64,000 nucleotides of DNA. Origin: Hymenobacter lapidarius. GTDB lineage: Bacteria; Bacteroidota; Bacteroidia; Cytophagales; Hymenobacteraceae. The position numbers and the translations under genes are program-made. The stretch covers positions 1 to 64,000 of the forward strand of contig NZ_MDZB01000033.1 in NCBI RefSeq assembly GCF_001816145.1, read 5' to 3'. This document shows positions 24,893 to 32,893 of this stretch, one piece after another. Numbering within the stretch: the first letter of the stretch is position 1; each line of letters begins with the position of its first letter. Below the pieces are notes generated by a model. The model was not told the origin of the DNA. It searched no databases and saw nothing but the letters and a program-made list of their open reading frames with translations.

Positions 24893-27757
24893 TTATGCCT
24901 GTTTCACTGATTGGTTGCCGCGCTGCTTGGCCGGAACCGCTGCGGCCGGGGCCAACGGGGCGCTCAGGGCGGCGTAGCGCTCGAAGAGGTGCTGCACCCG
25001 CTCGGTGTCGTGGGTGAAGCGTTTGGCGCGGTAGAGGCGCTCGACGCGGGCGTCGAGGGCGCGGTGGGCGGCGCGGAGGTCGGGCGGCATGGCCAGCGGG
25101 TCGTAGAGGTCGGCCAGGGTGCTGCCGGGGTGGGCGGCGCGGGCATCGAGCACGGCCTGGGCGGCGGCTTCTACCGCCTGCCGGGCCTCCTCGCTGGGCT
25201 GCGTGGGCCAGGGAAAATTGTTGTAAACGATGTCTTTCGAGTAGCCGTAGTCGCTTTTCAAGCGTCCGCCTACATAGCGTAGCCAAGCCATGTGCATGGC
25301 GGAGGTAAGCACGCCGAAATGATAAGAGCTAACGCTAGAACACGTATAAACTTTATTGCTGGCAATAATATCAGGAGTTAGAAAACCAATAGGAACGTAA
25401 TGCCGATTGATAGTGCTGAATGCCGGAACAGCCAAGTAGTTGGTTGTTGGCTGGCGGTTTTCGCCAAAGAGTAGTGGTGTGCCAGCTAAGCGCTGGGTGG
25501 CATCTCGGGGGCTGGCAGCACGGTAATCACGAATAGCACGGGCTTTCTCCTGTAGAATGGGCGAGTTGCGTATTATTTGGGGTTCCACATTTGGCAGCCA
25601 GAGGCACCATCGACTTTTGCCATTGATGTACTCCTCGGCCCCCTTAAACGGCCGCACATAAGGCGCAAGTGCTGGTTCGGCGGCAAGCAATTCGGCTCGT
25701 TTAGTATCATTAAGCAGCAAGTGGCCGCCATCGTTGGGCATTGAGCCAAAGGCCAGCGCCGGTACGTCGCTTATCGGGCGGCTACGGCTGGGCAGCAATA
25801 CGGTGGGTGCATCTACGAGGTAGGGGTTGAGTTGCGCGGCGGCTTGCTCATGCGGGGCGGCACCGGGATTATCGTACAGAAACAGCCGCTTATTAGCTAT
25901 TTCCTGCGGCCCAAACCCGACGATGATGCAATGCACGGCCGCGTTGCGCTTGCCTTCGTTGCGCCACTGAAACGTTTGGTGGGCAAACTGCAACTTCATC
26001 CCGAAGCGGTTGAGAATTGGCCCCCACAAGATGCTCACCTGCTCGCCCTGCGTGATGGAATTGGTGCTGACCAACGCAGCGCGGGCCGTGGTGCCGTGCA
26101 GGTATTCGGCCGTTTTTAAAAACCAGCAGGCCACGTAATCGAGCGCGCTGGCACCTTTCACGCCCTGAAAAATACGGGCCACGTCGGCTTTCTGCACCGC
26201 CGATTGGTATTGCTTCCCCACAAACGGCGGGTTGCCCACCACATGGGTGGCCTGTTCGCGGGGCAGCACGGTGTTCCAATCGGTTTGCAAGGCGTTGGCG
26301 TGGACGATGTGGGCGCCCCGGCGCAGCGGAATGCGCGCCAGGTACTGGCCGAAGCGGGTGGAGAAGCGCTGGTTCATCTGGTGGTCGACGAGCCAGAGGG
26401 CCACCTCCGCGATGCGGGCCGGAAACTCGTCCACCTCGATGCCATGCATCTGGTCGGCGTTGAGGCGCACCTCGGTTTCGGGGCCGAGGGGGAACTGAAT
26501 CACCTCGTCGGCGGGGTAAAACACCTCCAGGATTTCCATTTCGAGCAGGCGCAGCTCGCGGTAGGCCACCACCAGGAAGTTGCCGCAGCCGCAGGCGGGG
26601 TCCAGCAGGCGCAGCTCACTCAGGCGGTTTTGCAGCTTGCTCAGGCGGTTGTCGCGGGCGGTGCCGGCGGCCAGGGTTTTGAGGTGGGCCAGCTCAGCGC
26701 GCAGCTCATCGAGCAGCAACGGCCCCAGCGCCTTCAGAATATTTTGCTCGGAGGTGTAGTGCGCGCCCTGGGTGCGGCGGGCGGCCGGGTCCATCACGCT
26801 CTGAAACAGCGAGCCGAAGATGGCCGGCGAAATCTGGCCCCAGTCGAGGCGGGTGGCATCGAGCAGCAGCTCGCGCATGGTTTCGGAGAAAGCCACGGTG
26901 TGCAGCGGGCCTTTAAATAGGTCGCCGTTCACGTAGGGAAACTCGCGCAGGTGGGCCGGCAGGGCGGGCGGGCGCTGGTCTTCGGGGGTGTCGAGCACCT
27001 CAAACAGCTGGTGCAGCAGGGGGCCGAGCTGCTGGCCGCGCGGGCCGGCGTGCTGGCTTACCAGGTCCATGAAGCTGGCGCGGGGGAAGATGTCGGTGTC
27101 CTCGGCAAAGAGACAGAAGAGCAGGCGCACGAGGTAGCGCTCCAGGTCGGTGCCGTGGTAGCCGGAGGCGGCCAGTTGGTCGTGCAGGCGGCCCATGCGC
27201 TCGGCGGCGGCGCGGTTCACGGGGTCCTGCTCCTGGTAGCTGCGCTGCTGGTAGCCGGCCATGAAGCCGAACAGCCGGACGTGCTTGCCCAGGTCGGCCA
27301 CCTGAATTTCGAGGTGGTCGGCGGGGGCGGGGTACACGGTGGCCCCGCGCAGGTCGTAGAGGCGCAGGCGGGCAAAGTCCGACACAAACACGTACTGCGG
27401 CTTTTCGTGGTCGGGCAGGCCGCCAATGTATTCCAAGGCCTGGCGGTAGGCGTCGTTCAGGTCGCGATGGCGGCTTTTGCTTTCGCCCAGCAGCACCCCC
27501 GGCCAAAACAGGTCGATGCGGCCCCGGCCCAGCGCGGGGGCGGGCTCCTGCACCAGGCCGGCGGCCAGGGTGGGCGCGTGCTTGCTCACGTTGCGCTCAA
27601 ACTCGGCCACCTTGCGCCGCGTGAGGCCGAAGACGTGGAAGAACTCATTCCAGAAGGTCTGGGCTTCGGCGTGTTCGCGGGTTTCGTCTTTCCAGTCGCG
27701 GGCAAAGGCGAGGGCGCGCTGGCGAATTTCGGGCCAGGCGAGGGGAGCGGCGGGCAT
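24893..27757 (-). CDS. MmeI-like (type IIL) fused restriction-modification enzyme
   Basis: Single-chain DNA methyltransferase and endonuclease of 954 residues from ATG 27757. N-terminal nuclease: RIDLFWPGVLLGESKS (Asp82, Glu92-x-Lys94). A helical spacer follows, then an N6-adenine methyltransferase with LLDPACGCGNFLVVAYREL (motif I, about 386-392), MHGIEVDEFPARIAEVALW and VVGNPPFVGKQ (motif IV NPPF, 509-512). A target-recognition part follows, then the family-typical MAWLRYVGGRLKSDYGYS and YNNFPWP near the C-terminus and a helical end. One protein modifies one strand and cuts at a distance. The stretch 25280-26200 (recognition part) is much more AT-rich than the rest, consistent with exchange of specificity. 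No separate HsdS or helicase gene is present. Confidence 0.9.
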   Translation of the reverse strand: MPAAPLAWPEIRQRALAFARDWKDETREHAEAQTFWNEFFHVFGLTRRKVAEFERNVSKHAPTLAAGLVQEPAPALGRGRIDLFWPGVLLGESKSRHRDLNDAYRQALEYIGGLPDHEKPQYVFVSDFARLRLYDLRGATVYPAPADHLEIQVADLGKHVRLFGFMAGYQQRSYQEQDPVNRAAAERMGRLHDQLAASGYHGTDLERYLVRLLFCLFAEDTDIFPRASFMDLVSQHAGPRGQQLGPLLHQLFEVLDTPEDQRPPALPAHLREFPYVNGDLFKGPLHTVAFSETMRELLLDATRLDWGQISPAIFGSLFQSVMDPAARRTQGAHYTSEQNILKALGPLLLDELRAELAHLKTLAAGTARDNRLSKLQNRLSELRLLDPACGCGNFLVVAYRELRLLEMEILEVFYPADEVIQFPLGPETEVRLNADQMHGIEVDEFPARIAEVALWLVDHQMNQRFSTRFGQYLARIPLRRGAHIVHANALQTDWNTVLPREQATHVVGNPPFVGKQYQSAVQKADVARIFQGVKGASALDYVACWFLKTAEYLHGTTARAALVSTNSITQGEQVSILWGPILNRFGMKLQFAHQTFQWRNEGKRNAAVHCIIVGFGPQEIANKRLFLYDNPGAAPHEQAAAQLNPYLVDAPTVLLPSRSRPISDVPALAFGSMPNDGGHLLLNDTKRAELLAAEPALAPYVRPFKGAEEYINGKSRWCLWLPNVEPQIIRNSPILQEKARAIRDYRAASPRDATQRLAGTPLLFGENRQPTTNYLAVPAFSTINRHYVPIGFLTPDIIASNKVYTCSSVSSYHFGVLTSAMHMAWLRYVGGRLKSDYGYSKDIVYNNFPWPTQPSEEARQAVEAAAQAVLDARAAHPGSTLADLYDPLAMPPDLRAAHRALDARVERLYRAKRFTHDTERVQHLFERYAALSAPLAPAAAVPAKQRGNQSVKQA

Positions 27758-27973
27758 AAAGCGGGGTGGGGTAGGGATTGGGGCGGGAAAGGTACGGGGT
27801 GAACGCGCAGGGCGACCGGTGTTCCGGGAAATCCAACGCCCCATCCGCCTCATCCGACGCTTCGGTCACAGAAAGTTTCGGGCGCTGCCGTGGGCCGCCA
27901 CCTTTGAATCATCAACGCCGGCAATGAGGTCGGCAGCTGTTTCACATCATTCATCTTCACTCATTCCCAAGCC

Positions 27974-28684
27974 ATGAAAAAGCACTTTCTTCTCCTCGCC
28001 CTGGCGGCTACTTCGTTTTCCGCCGCTGCGCAGCCGGCTGCCGGAACTCCGGCGGCGCCTGCTGCCGCTTCAGCCCCGGCCGGCTACACCGAAATGATGG
28101 CCGCCACCATCAAGGAGCTCAACAGCACCGGCGACCCCGCCCAGCTCAAGCAGCTGGCCAGCAAGTTTGAGCGCGCCGGCGCGGCCGCAGCCACCGACTG
28201 GCTTCCTCAATACTACCAGTCTTACGCCCTGCTGCTTACCTGCTTCCAAAGCAAGGAAGAGGGCGACGTGAAGGACAAGTACCTCGACCAGGCCGAATCC
28301 AGGCTGGGCCGCGCCCGCAAGCTGGGCGGCGACGAGGCCGAGCTGCTGGTGCTGCAAGGCTACATCCACCAGGCCCGCCTGGGCATTTCGCCCATGCTGC
28401 GCTCTTTCAAATACTCCACGCTGGCAAACGAAGCCCTGGCCCAGGCCAAAAAGCTGAACCCCGCCAACCCGCGCATCTACCTGGTGCAGGCCAACAACCT
28501 CTACTACACGCCCAAGATGTTCGGCGGCGGCCCGGAAGTTGCCAAGCCCATTTACGACGAAGCCAAAACCCGCTACGCTGCCCACAAGCCCGCCCATGCG
28601 CTGCTGCCCAACTGGGGCGAGCGCCAGCTGCTGGGCCGCTTGAAGGCCTATGAGGCGGCCGGCGCCCAGGCTACTGCGAAGTAG
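27974..28684 (+). CDS. Exported hypothetical protein with TPR-like helical repeats
   Basis: 236 residues with a signal peptide (KKHFLLLALAATSFSAAAQ). The mature part begins with an Ala/Pro linker and is then helical, with repeat-like stretches (YYQSYALLLTCFQSKEEGD, AELLVLQGYIHQARLG, NPRIYLVQANNLYYTP) that look like degenerate tetratricopeptide repeats; FGGGPEVAKPIYDEAK resembles a motif in other Bacteroidota TPR-like periplasmic proteins. A CCACCTTTGAATC sequence upstream at about 27897 resembles a -7 box. No specific function can be assigned. Faces away from the restriction enzyme gene. Confidence 0.75.
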   Translation: MKKHFLLLALAATSFSAAAQPAAGTPAAPAAASAPAGYTEMMAATIKELNSTGDPAQLKQLASKFERAGAAAATDWLPQYYQSYALLLTCFQSKEEGDVKDKYLDQAESRLGRARKLGGDEAELLVLQGYIHQARLGISPMLRSFKYSTLANEALAQAKKLNPANPRIYLVQANNLYYTPKMFGGGPEVAKPIYDEAKTRYAAHKPAHALLPNWGERQLLGRLKAYEAAGAQATAK

Positions 28685-28836
28685 TGGTGTGCCTGGTGGT
28701 TGAATCGGTCATAGTCCAAGGGGCCAGGGGATGAGGCGCACGCGAGGCCGACCCATCAGGAGCAAGCCGGACTCTTCAAGCTCCCCCGCGCTGCGGCCCC
28801 AAAATTTCTTCGTCATTTGCGGTTGACTTTACTTCT

Positions 28837-29897
28837 ATGAATGACACTTCGTTTGGGGCCACCGCCCGCTTGCTCATGCCCCGCTGGCTCCGCCTGGTGC
28901 TGACGCTGCTGGCCATTTCGGTGGCCGTGACCCTGCTCATCAACCGGCCCGATGAGGACGAGCTGTTGGTTAATTTCCTCATTACCCTGGCCTACACGGG
29001 CTCGCTGTGGTTTGCCAACGACGGCGCCGTGGCGTGGCTCGACCGGTTCGTGTCGTGGCGCGCCGCGCCGGTGCAGCGGTTCCTGCTCACCATCACGGTG
29101 TCGCTGCTGGTGTCGCTGGTGGCGATTTTTCTGGTGAACCTGGTTTTCCGGACGATGTATTTTCACCAGCCCGCCCGCGTGATGTTTACGGCGGCGGTGT
29201 GGGAGGATTTTGTGTTTCCGCTGATGGTCACGGTGCTGCTGTCGCTGTTTCAGCACAGCCGTGCGTTTTTGCTGAAGTGGCGCGAAGCCGCCATTGAGGC
29301 CGAGCGGCTGGAAAAGGAAACCGCTGTGGCCCGGCTCGACTCGCTGCGCCGGCAGGTCGACCCGCATTTTCTGTTCAACTCCCTCAACGCGCTGACCTCG
29401 CTGGTGGAAGAAAACGACCCCGCGCGGCCGTGCGCTTCATCCGTCAGCTCAGCCAGGTGTACCGCTACGTGCTCGACAGCGAAACCCAGGAGCTGGTGCC
29501 GCTGGCCGACGAGCTGCGCTTTGCCGACAGCTACCTGTTTCTGCAAAAGACCCGCCTGGGCGACGCCCTGGCCGTGGACATGGACCTGCCCCTGGCCCCG
29601 CCGCTGGCCCCGCTCTTCGTGCCGCCGCTGGCCCTACAGCTGCTGCTCGAAAACGTCATCAAGCACAACACCGCGTTTCAGGCTGACCCTTTGCGTATTG
29701 CGGTGCGGCTGGACGTGGCCGGCGGCACGCTCACGGTGCGCAACACGCTGCGGCCACGCCGCCTGAACGAGAACGAAACCTCGGGCCTGGGCCTGCGAAA
29801 CCTGGTGGCCCGCTACGCTTTCTTTACGGATAAACCCGTGGTGATAGCGAGGGAGGGCGGCGAGTTCGTGGTCACGTTGCCACTGCTGGTTTTGTGA
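28837..29897 (+). CDS. LytS/YehU-type sensor histidine kinase (frameshifted)
   Basis: Membrane sensor of the His_kinase (PF06580) family, about 353 residues when joined. Four helices in the first 150 residues (WLRLVLTLLAISVAVTLLI, FLLTITVSLLVSLVAIFLV, and others), a coiled linker, then QVDPHFLFNSLNALTSLV with the phospho-accepting His. Around 29418-29430 (GACCCCGCGCGGCCGTGC) one G appears missing: the first frame goes on as ARPCASS, while the other gives AVRFIRQLSQVYRYVLDS, FVPPLALQLLLENVIKHN (N box) and SGLGLRNLVARYAFF (G box). Partner of the LytTR regulator 90 bases downstream. The break resembles the other GC-tract indels in the window. Confidence 0.9.
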
Positions 29898-29983
29898 GGT
29901 AAGCTTCAGCTTGCCGTTTTTCTGACTACCTGACTACTGTTGCCTTACCGCCCGTACCCCTACGGCAAGCTAACGCTTACCTC
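29896..29983. repeat. Inverted repeat between kinase and response regulator
   Basis: GAGGTAAGCTTCAGCTTGCCGT (29896-29917, quoted as GAGGTAAGC and AGCTTGCCGT) pairs with 29962-29983 over 22 bases with two mismatches, loop about 44 bases. The right arm ends three bases before the response-regulator ATG, so folding could influence its translation. Confidence 0.75.
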
Positions 29984-29986
29984 ACC

Positions 29987-30787
29987 ATGCTCCGCGCCCT
30001 CATTGTCGAAGACGAACCCCTTGCCGCCCGCCGCCTCGCCGACCTGTTGGCCCGCCCGCCCGAGCCGCTCGAAATCCTCGGCACGGCCGAATCGGTGGCC
30101 CAGGCTGTGCAGTTGCTGCAAGCCGGCCCTGCCGGGCACGGCCCTACGCCCGATGTGCTGTTCCTGGATATTCATCTGGCTGATGGGCTGAGCTTTGAGA
30201 TTTTCGAGCAAACCGACGTGCGCTGCCCGGTCATCTTCACCACCGCTTACGACCAGTACGCGCTGCAAGCTTTCAAGGTGAACAGCGTGGACTACCTGCT
30301 CAAACCCATCGACGAAGAGGAGCTGCGCGAAGCCCTGCGCAAGCTGCGCGCTCGCCTGCCCACCGCCCCCATGCCCGCCTTCGACCCCGCGTTGCTCACC
30401 CAGCTCATGCAGCAGATGCAGCAGGGCGCGCCGCCCGCCGCCAGCTACAAAACGCAGTTTGTGGTGCGCGTGGGCGAGCACCTGAAAGTGGTGCCCATAG
30501 ACCAGATTGCCTATTTCTTCAGCCTCGAAAAAGCCACCTTCCTGCAAACCACCGAGGGCCGCAAATACGTGGTGGACTACACCATGGACCAGCTCGAAAC
30601 GCTGCTGGACCCGCGCCGCTTCTTCCGCCTCAACCGCGCCTACCTGGCCCAGCAAACCGCTATTCAGGACATCATTCACTACACCAACTCCCGGCTGCAA
30701 ACCGTGCTCAAACCCACCGCCCCCGACGCCCAGGTGCTGGTGAGCAGGGAGAAGGTGAACGTGTTTAAGAGCTGGCTGGACAGGTAA
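29987..30787 (+). CDS. LytTR family response regulator
   Basis: 266-residue DNA-binding regulator. Receiver domain: RALIVEDEPLAARRLADL (acidic pair), VLFLDIHLADGLSFEIF (phospho-acceptor Asp61), VIFTTAYDQYALQAF and DYLLKPID (Lys). After a Pro/Gln-rich linker comes the LytTR domain: VVRVGEHLKVVPIDQIAYFF, RKYVVDYTMDQLETLL, RFFRLNRAYLAQ and VLVSREKVNVFKSWLDR. Cognate of the upstream LytS-like kinase. The targets are unknown. The ATG is adjacent to the arm of an inverted repeat. Confidence 0.93.
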   Translation: MLRALIVEDEPLAARRLADLLARPPEPLEILGTAESVAQAVQLLQAGPAGHGPTPDVLFLDIHLADGLSFEIFEQTDVRCPVIFTTAYDQYALQAFKVNSVDYLLKPIDEEELREALRKLRARLPTAPMPAFDPALLTQLMQQMQQGAPPAASYKTQFVVRVGEHLKVVPIDQIAYFFSLEKATFLQTTEGRKYVVDYTMDQLETLLDPRRFFRLNRAYLAQQTAIQDIIHYTNSRLQTVLKPTAPDAQVLVSREKVNVFKSWLDR

Positions 30788-30985
30788 GAGACTTCTTTTT
30801 CAGCCTATTGGCTGATCGGGCGCGACGGCTGTATTATTGCTGGCCATGCGCCCCGGTCCAGCGACCCGGAGGCCGTGGGAGCCACCCTTAACGCTGCCCT
30901 GGCCTTATAACACCTGCGCCACCGGGCCGGTTGTGCAGCAGCAGGCAGCAACGCTGCCCTGCTGTTTCTACGTACTTCGCCCACC

Positions 30986-31687
30986 ATGTTACCCCATTTA
31001 CCGTTTTTGGCCGGACTGTTCCTGTTGGCACAAGCTGCCCGCGCCGCGCCGCGCCAGGCCGCCGCCCCCGCCGATACCGTGGTGGGCCGCCGGGCGGTGC
31101 CGCGCATCGAGCACCGCCGCCTCGTGGTACAGTACGACTCCCGCTATGCCATTCTCAACTACCATTTTACCACCATCAACGGCCTGAAACTGGGCGTGGA
31201 GTTTAAAAACCGATTCCGGACCGGCGCCGCTATCTATTTTCTCAGCACCGGCGTACCCACCCGCCGGGCCCGGCCCGAAAACGCGTCGCCCACGGCTGTG
31301 TCCGAAATCCGTTTCCGCTACTTGGCCGGCTACGCCGAGTACGTGCTACTCGAAACGCCGCGCTGGGAAATCAGCACCAACCTCCAGCTGGGCATGGGCT
31401 CCACCTACGTGCTCTACGCTACCCCCGAAGGCAAATTCTTCAAAACGCCCCACGATTTTATGGGCGTGGTGGAGCCCTCGGTGGCTGGCCACATTCGCGT
31501 GTTTCGGTGGGCGGGCTTTGGCGCGGGGGCTGGCTGGCGGCAGCCCGTGCTGGTAGACCCGACCATCCAGCGCGAGCTCAACGGGCCTGTTTTCCACGTG
31601 CGCGCCAAGCTGTTTCTGGGCGATTTGATAAAGGTGGTGCGGGGCCGGCAGCGGCTGTTTACGCAGGAAGGCCTGCGCAGCGAGTAG
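30986..31687 (+). CDS. Exported hypothetical protein, likely small outer-membrane barrel
   Basis: 233 residues with a signal peptide (PHLPFLAGLFLLAQAARAA). The mature protein is rich in alternating aromatic/polar strands (RRLVVQYDSRYAILNYHFT, GLKLGVEFKNRFRTGAAIYF, EISTNLQLGMGSTYVLY, VFHVRAKLFLGDLIKVV), as in outer-membrane barrel proteins of eight strands. Similar in style to the protein at 53968. Convergent with menE, whose stop lies 10 bases beyond. No family recognised. Confidence 0.7.
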   Translation: MLPHLPFLAGLFLLAQAARAAPRQAAAPADTVVGRRAVPRIEHRRLVVQYDSRYAILNYHFTTINGLKLGVEFKNRFRTGAAIYFLSTGVPTRRARPENASPTAVSEIRFRYLAGYAEYVLLETPRWEISTNLQLGMGSTYVLYATPEGKFFKTPHDFMGVVEPSVAGHIRVFRWAGFGAGAGWRQPVLVDPTIQRELNGPVFHVRAKLFLGDLIKVVRGRQRLFTQEGLRSE

Positions 31688-31697
31688 GGCCGCTGAC

Positions 31698-32810
31698 CTA
31701 CTCGGCGGGGCTGATTTGCCGTAGGGTAGCGGGCCGGTCGAGCTTGCCGGTGGGGGTGGTTTGAAATTCGGGCACGTAGCGCAGCTGCCGGGGCTGCTCG
31801 TAGCGGCCCAGCCGCGCGGCCAGCAGCTCGCGCAATTGTTGTGCTCGTGCCGCCGAAAGGGCAGGCCCCTCAATAAACGCCGTCACGGCCTGGCCCAGCC
31901 GCTCATCGGGCTGGCCGGCCACGAAGCAGCGGCGCGACTCCCCGATTTCGGCCAGGGCCACATCGAGCACCAGCTCCACTTTTTCGGCCGGCACCTTCAC
32001 GCCGCCGGAGTTTATCACAAAATCGGCCCGGCCCAGCCACTCAAAGGTATGGGCGTCAAGCAGCTGCACCTGGTCGTTGGTGACGATGAGCTGGTCGTCG
32101 GTGATGTCGCCGCGCAGGGTGAGGCAGCCGCGCTCGTCCTGGTCGGCCGCAATGCCGGTGAGCACGCGGTAGGCCGTGGTGGCATCGGGGCCGTTGAGGC
32201 GGCGCAGGGCCACGTGCGAGCAGGTTTCGGTCATGCCGTAAGTGTGGTACACGGGCGCCCGTAGCGCGCCAATGGCGGCGGCCAGCGCGGGGTCCACCAC
32301 GGCCCCGCCTACCAGAATGGCCTTCATCGCCTCCAGCCGGCCTGCCTGGCCGGCCTGGAGCAGGGCCCGCAGCTGCAGGGGCACAAAGGCGGCAAAGTCA
32401 AATTCGGCGTCGGCGGGCACCAGGTCCAGCGGATTGCCCTGCGGCTCCACAATGGTGAGGTGCAGGTTGCGCTCCAGCCCGCGCACCAGCATCATCATGC
32501 CCCCGATGTATTCGCAGTTCAGGCAGACCAGCGCCCGGTCGCCCGGCCCGAGGTCGAAGAAGTCGCCGGTGCGGCGGGCCGAGGCTTCGAGCTGCCGCCG
32601 CCGGAGCGTGAGGGGCTGGGGCGTGCCCGTGCTGCCCGAGGTGGTGAGCCCAAACTCCTGCGTGCCGGTGAGCCACTGCCGCACAAAATCCAGCACCCTG
32701 GCCTCGTAGCCGTTCACGGGCACGGCCAGCTGGGCGGGGTATTGTTGGATGGCGGCGTAGGTAAACTCGCGGCCGTTGAGCAGGAGGGAAGTGGGCAGGG
32801 CAGTGGTCAT
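31698..32810 (-). CDS. menE: o-Succinylbenzoate-CoA ligase (MenE-type AMP-binding enzyme)
   Basis: Activates o-succinylbenzoate to its CoA thioester in menaquinone synthesis. The 370-residue adenylate-forming enzyme has the P-loop-like LTTSGSTGTPQPLTLRR, VYHTYGMTETCSHVALR, GRADFVINSGGVKVPAEKVE and the C-terminal catalytic Lys in TTPTGKLDRPA. It is shorter than E. coli MenE, as in other Bacteroidota. The assignment as MenE, and not another acyl-CoA ligase, rests on the menI-F-D-B genes on the same strand 4-9 kb away. A TAGTTTTG promoter box ends four bases before the ATG. Confidence 0.85.
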   Translation of the reverse strand: MTTALPTSLLLNGREFTYAAIQQYPAQLAVPVNGYEARVLDFVRQWLTGTQEFGLTTSGSTGTPQPLTLRRRQLEASARRTGDFFDLGPGDRALVCLNCEYIGGMMMLVRGLERNLHLTIVEPQGNPLDLVPADAEFDFAAFVPLQLRALLQAGQAGRLEAMKAILVGGAVVDPALAAAIGALRAPVYHTYGMTETCSHVALRRLNGPDATTAYRVLTGIAADQDERGCLTLRGDITDDQLIVTNDQVQLLDAHTFEWLGRADFVINSGGVKVPAEKVELVLDVALAEIGESRRCFVAGQPDERLGQAVTAFIEGPALSAARAQQLRELLAARLGRYEQPRQLRYVPEFQTTPTGKLDRPATLRQISPAE

Positions 32811-32814
32811 GGCG

Positions 32815-32822
32815 CAAAACTA
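32815..32822 (-). promoter_or_regulatory. -7 promoter box of menE, leaderless layout
   Basis: Read on the minus strand, TAGTTTTG matches TAnnTTTG exactly and is separated from the menE ATG (32810) by only GCGCC-type spacing of four bases, so the mRNA should begin at or near the start codon. Confidence 0.6.
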
Positions 32823-32893
32823 CTTGCCTGCGGGCGCATGCGCCGGCGCACGGTTCGGTAAGCGGCAGGGTTGCGGCCGGCGCGGGAAGGTCG

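Noticed and set aside
29896..29983. Inverted repeat considered as a tRNA or ncRNA gene
   Set aside because: No cloverleaf, CCA end or T-loop consensus; it is a single long stem with an unstructured loop.
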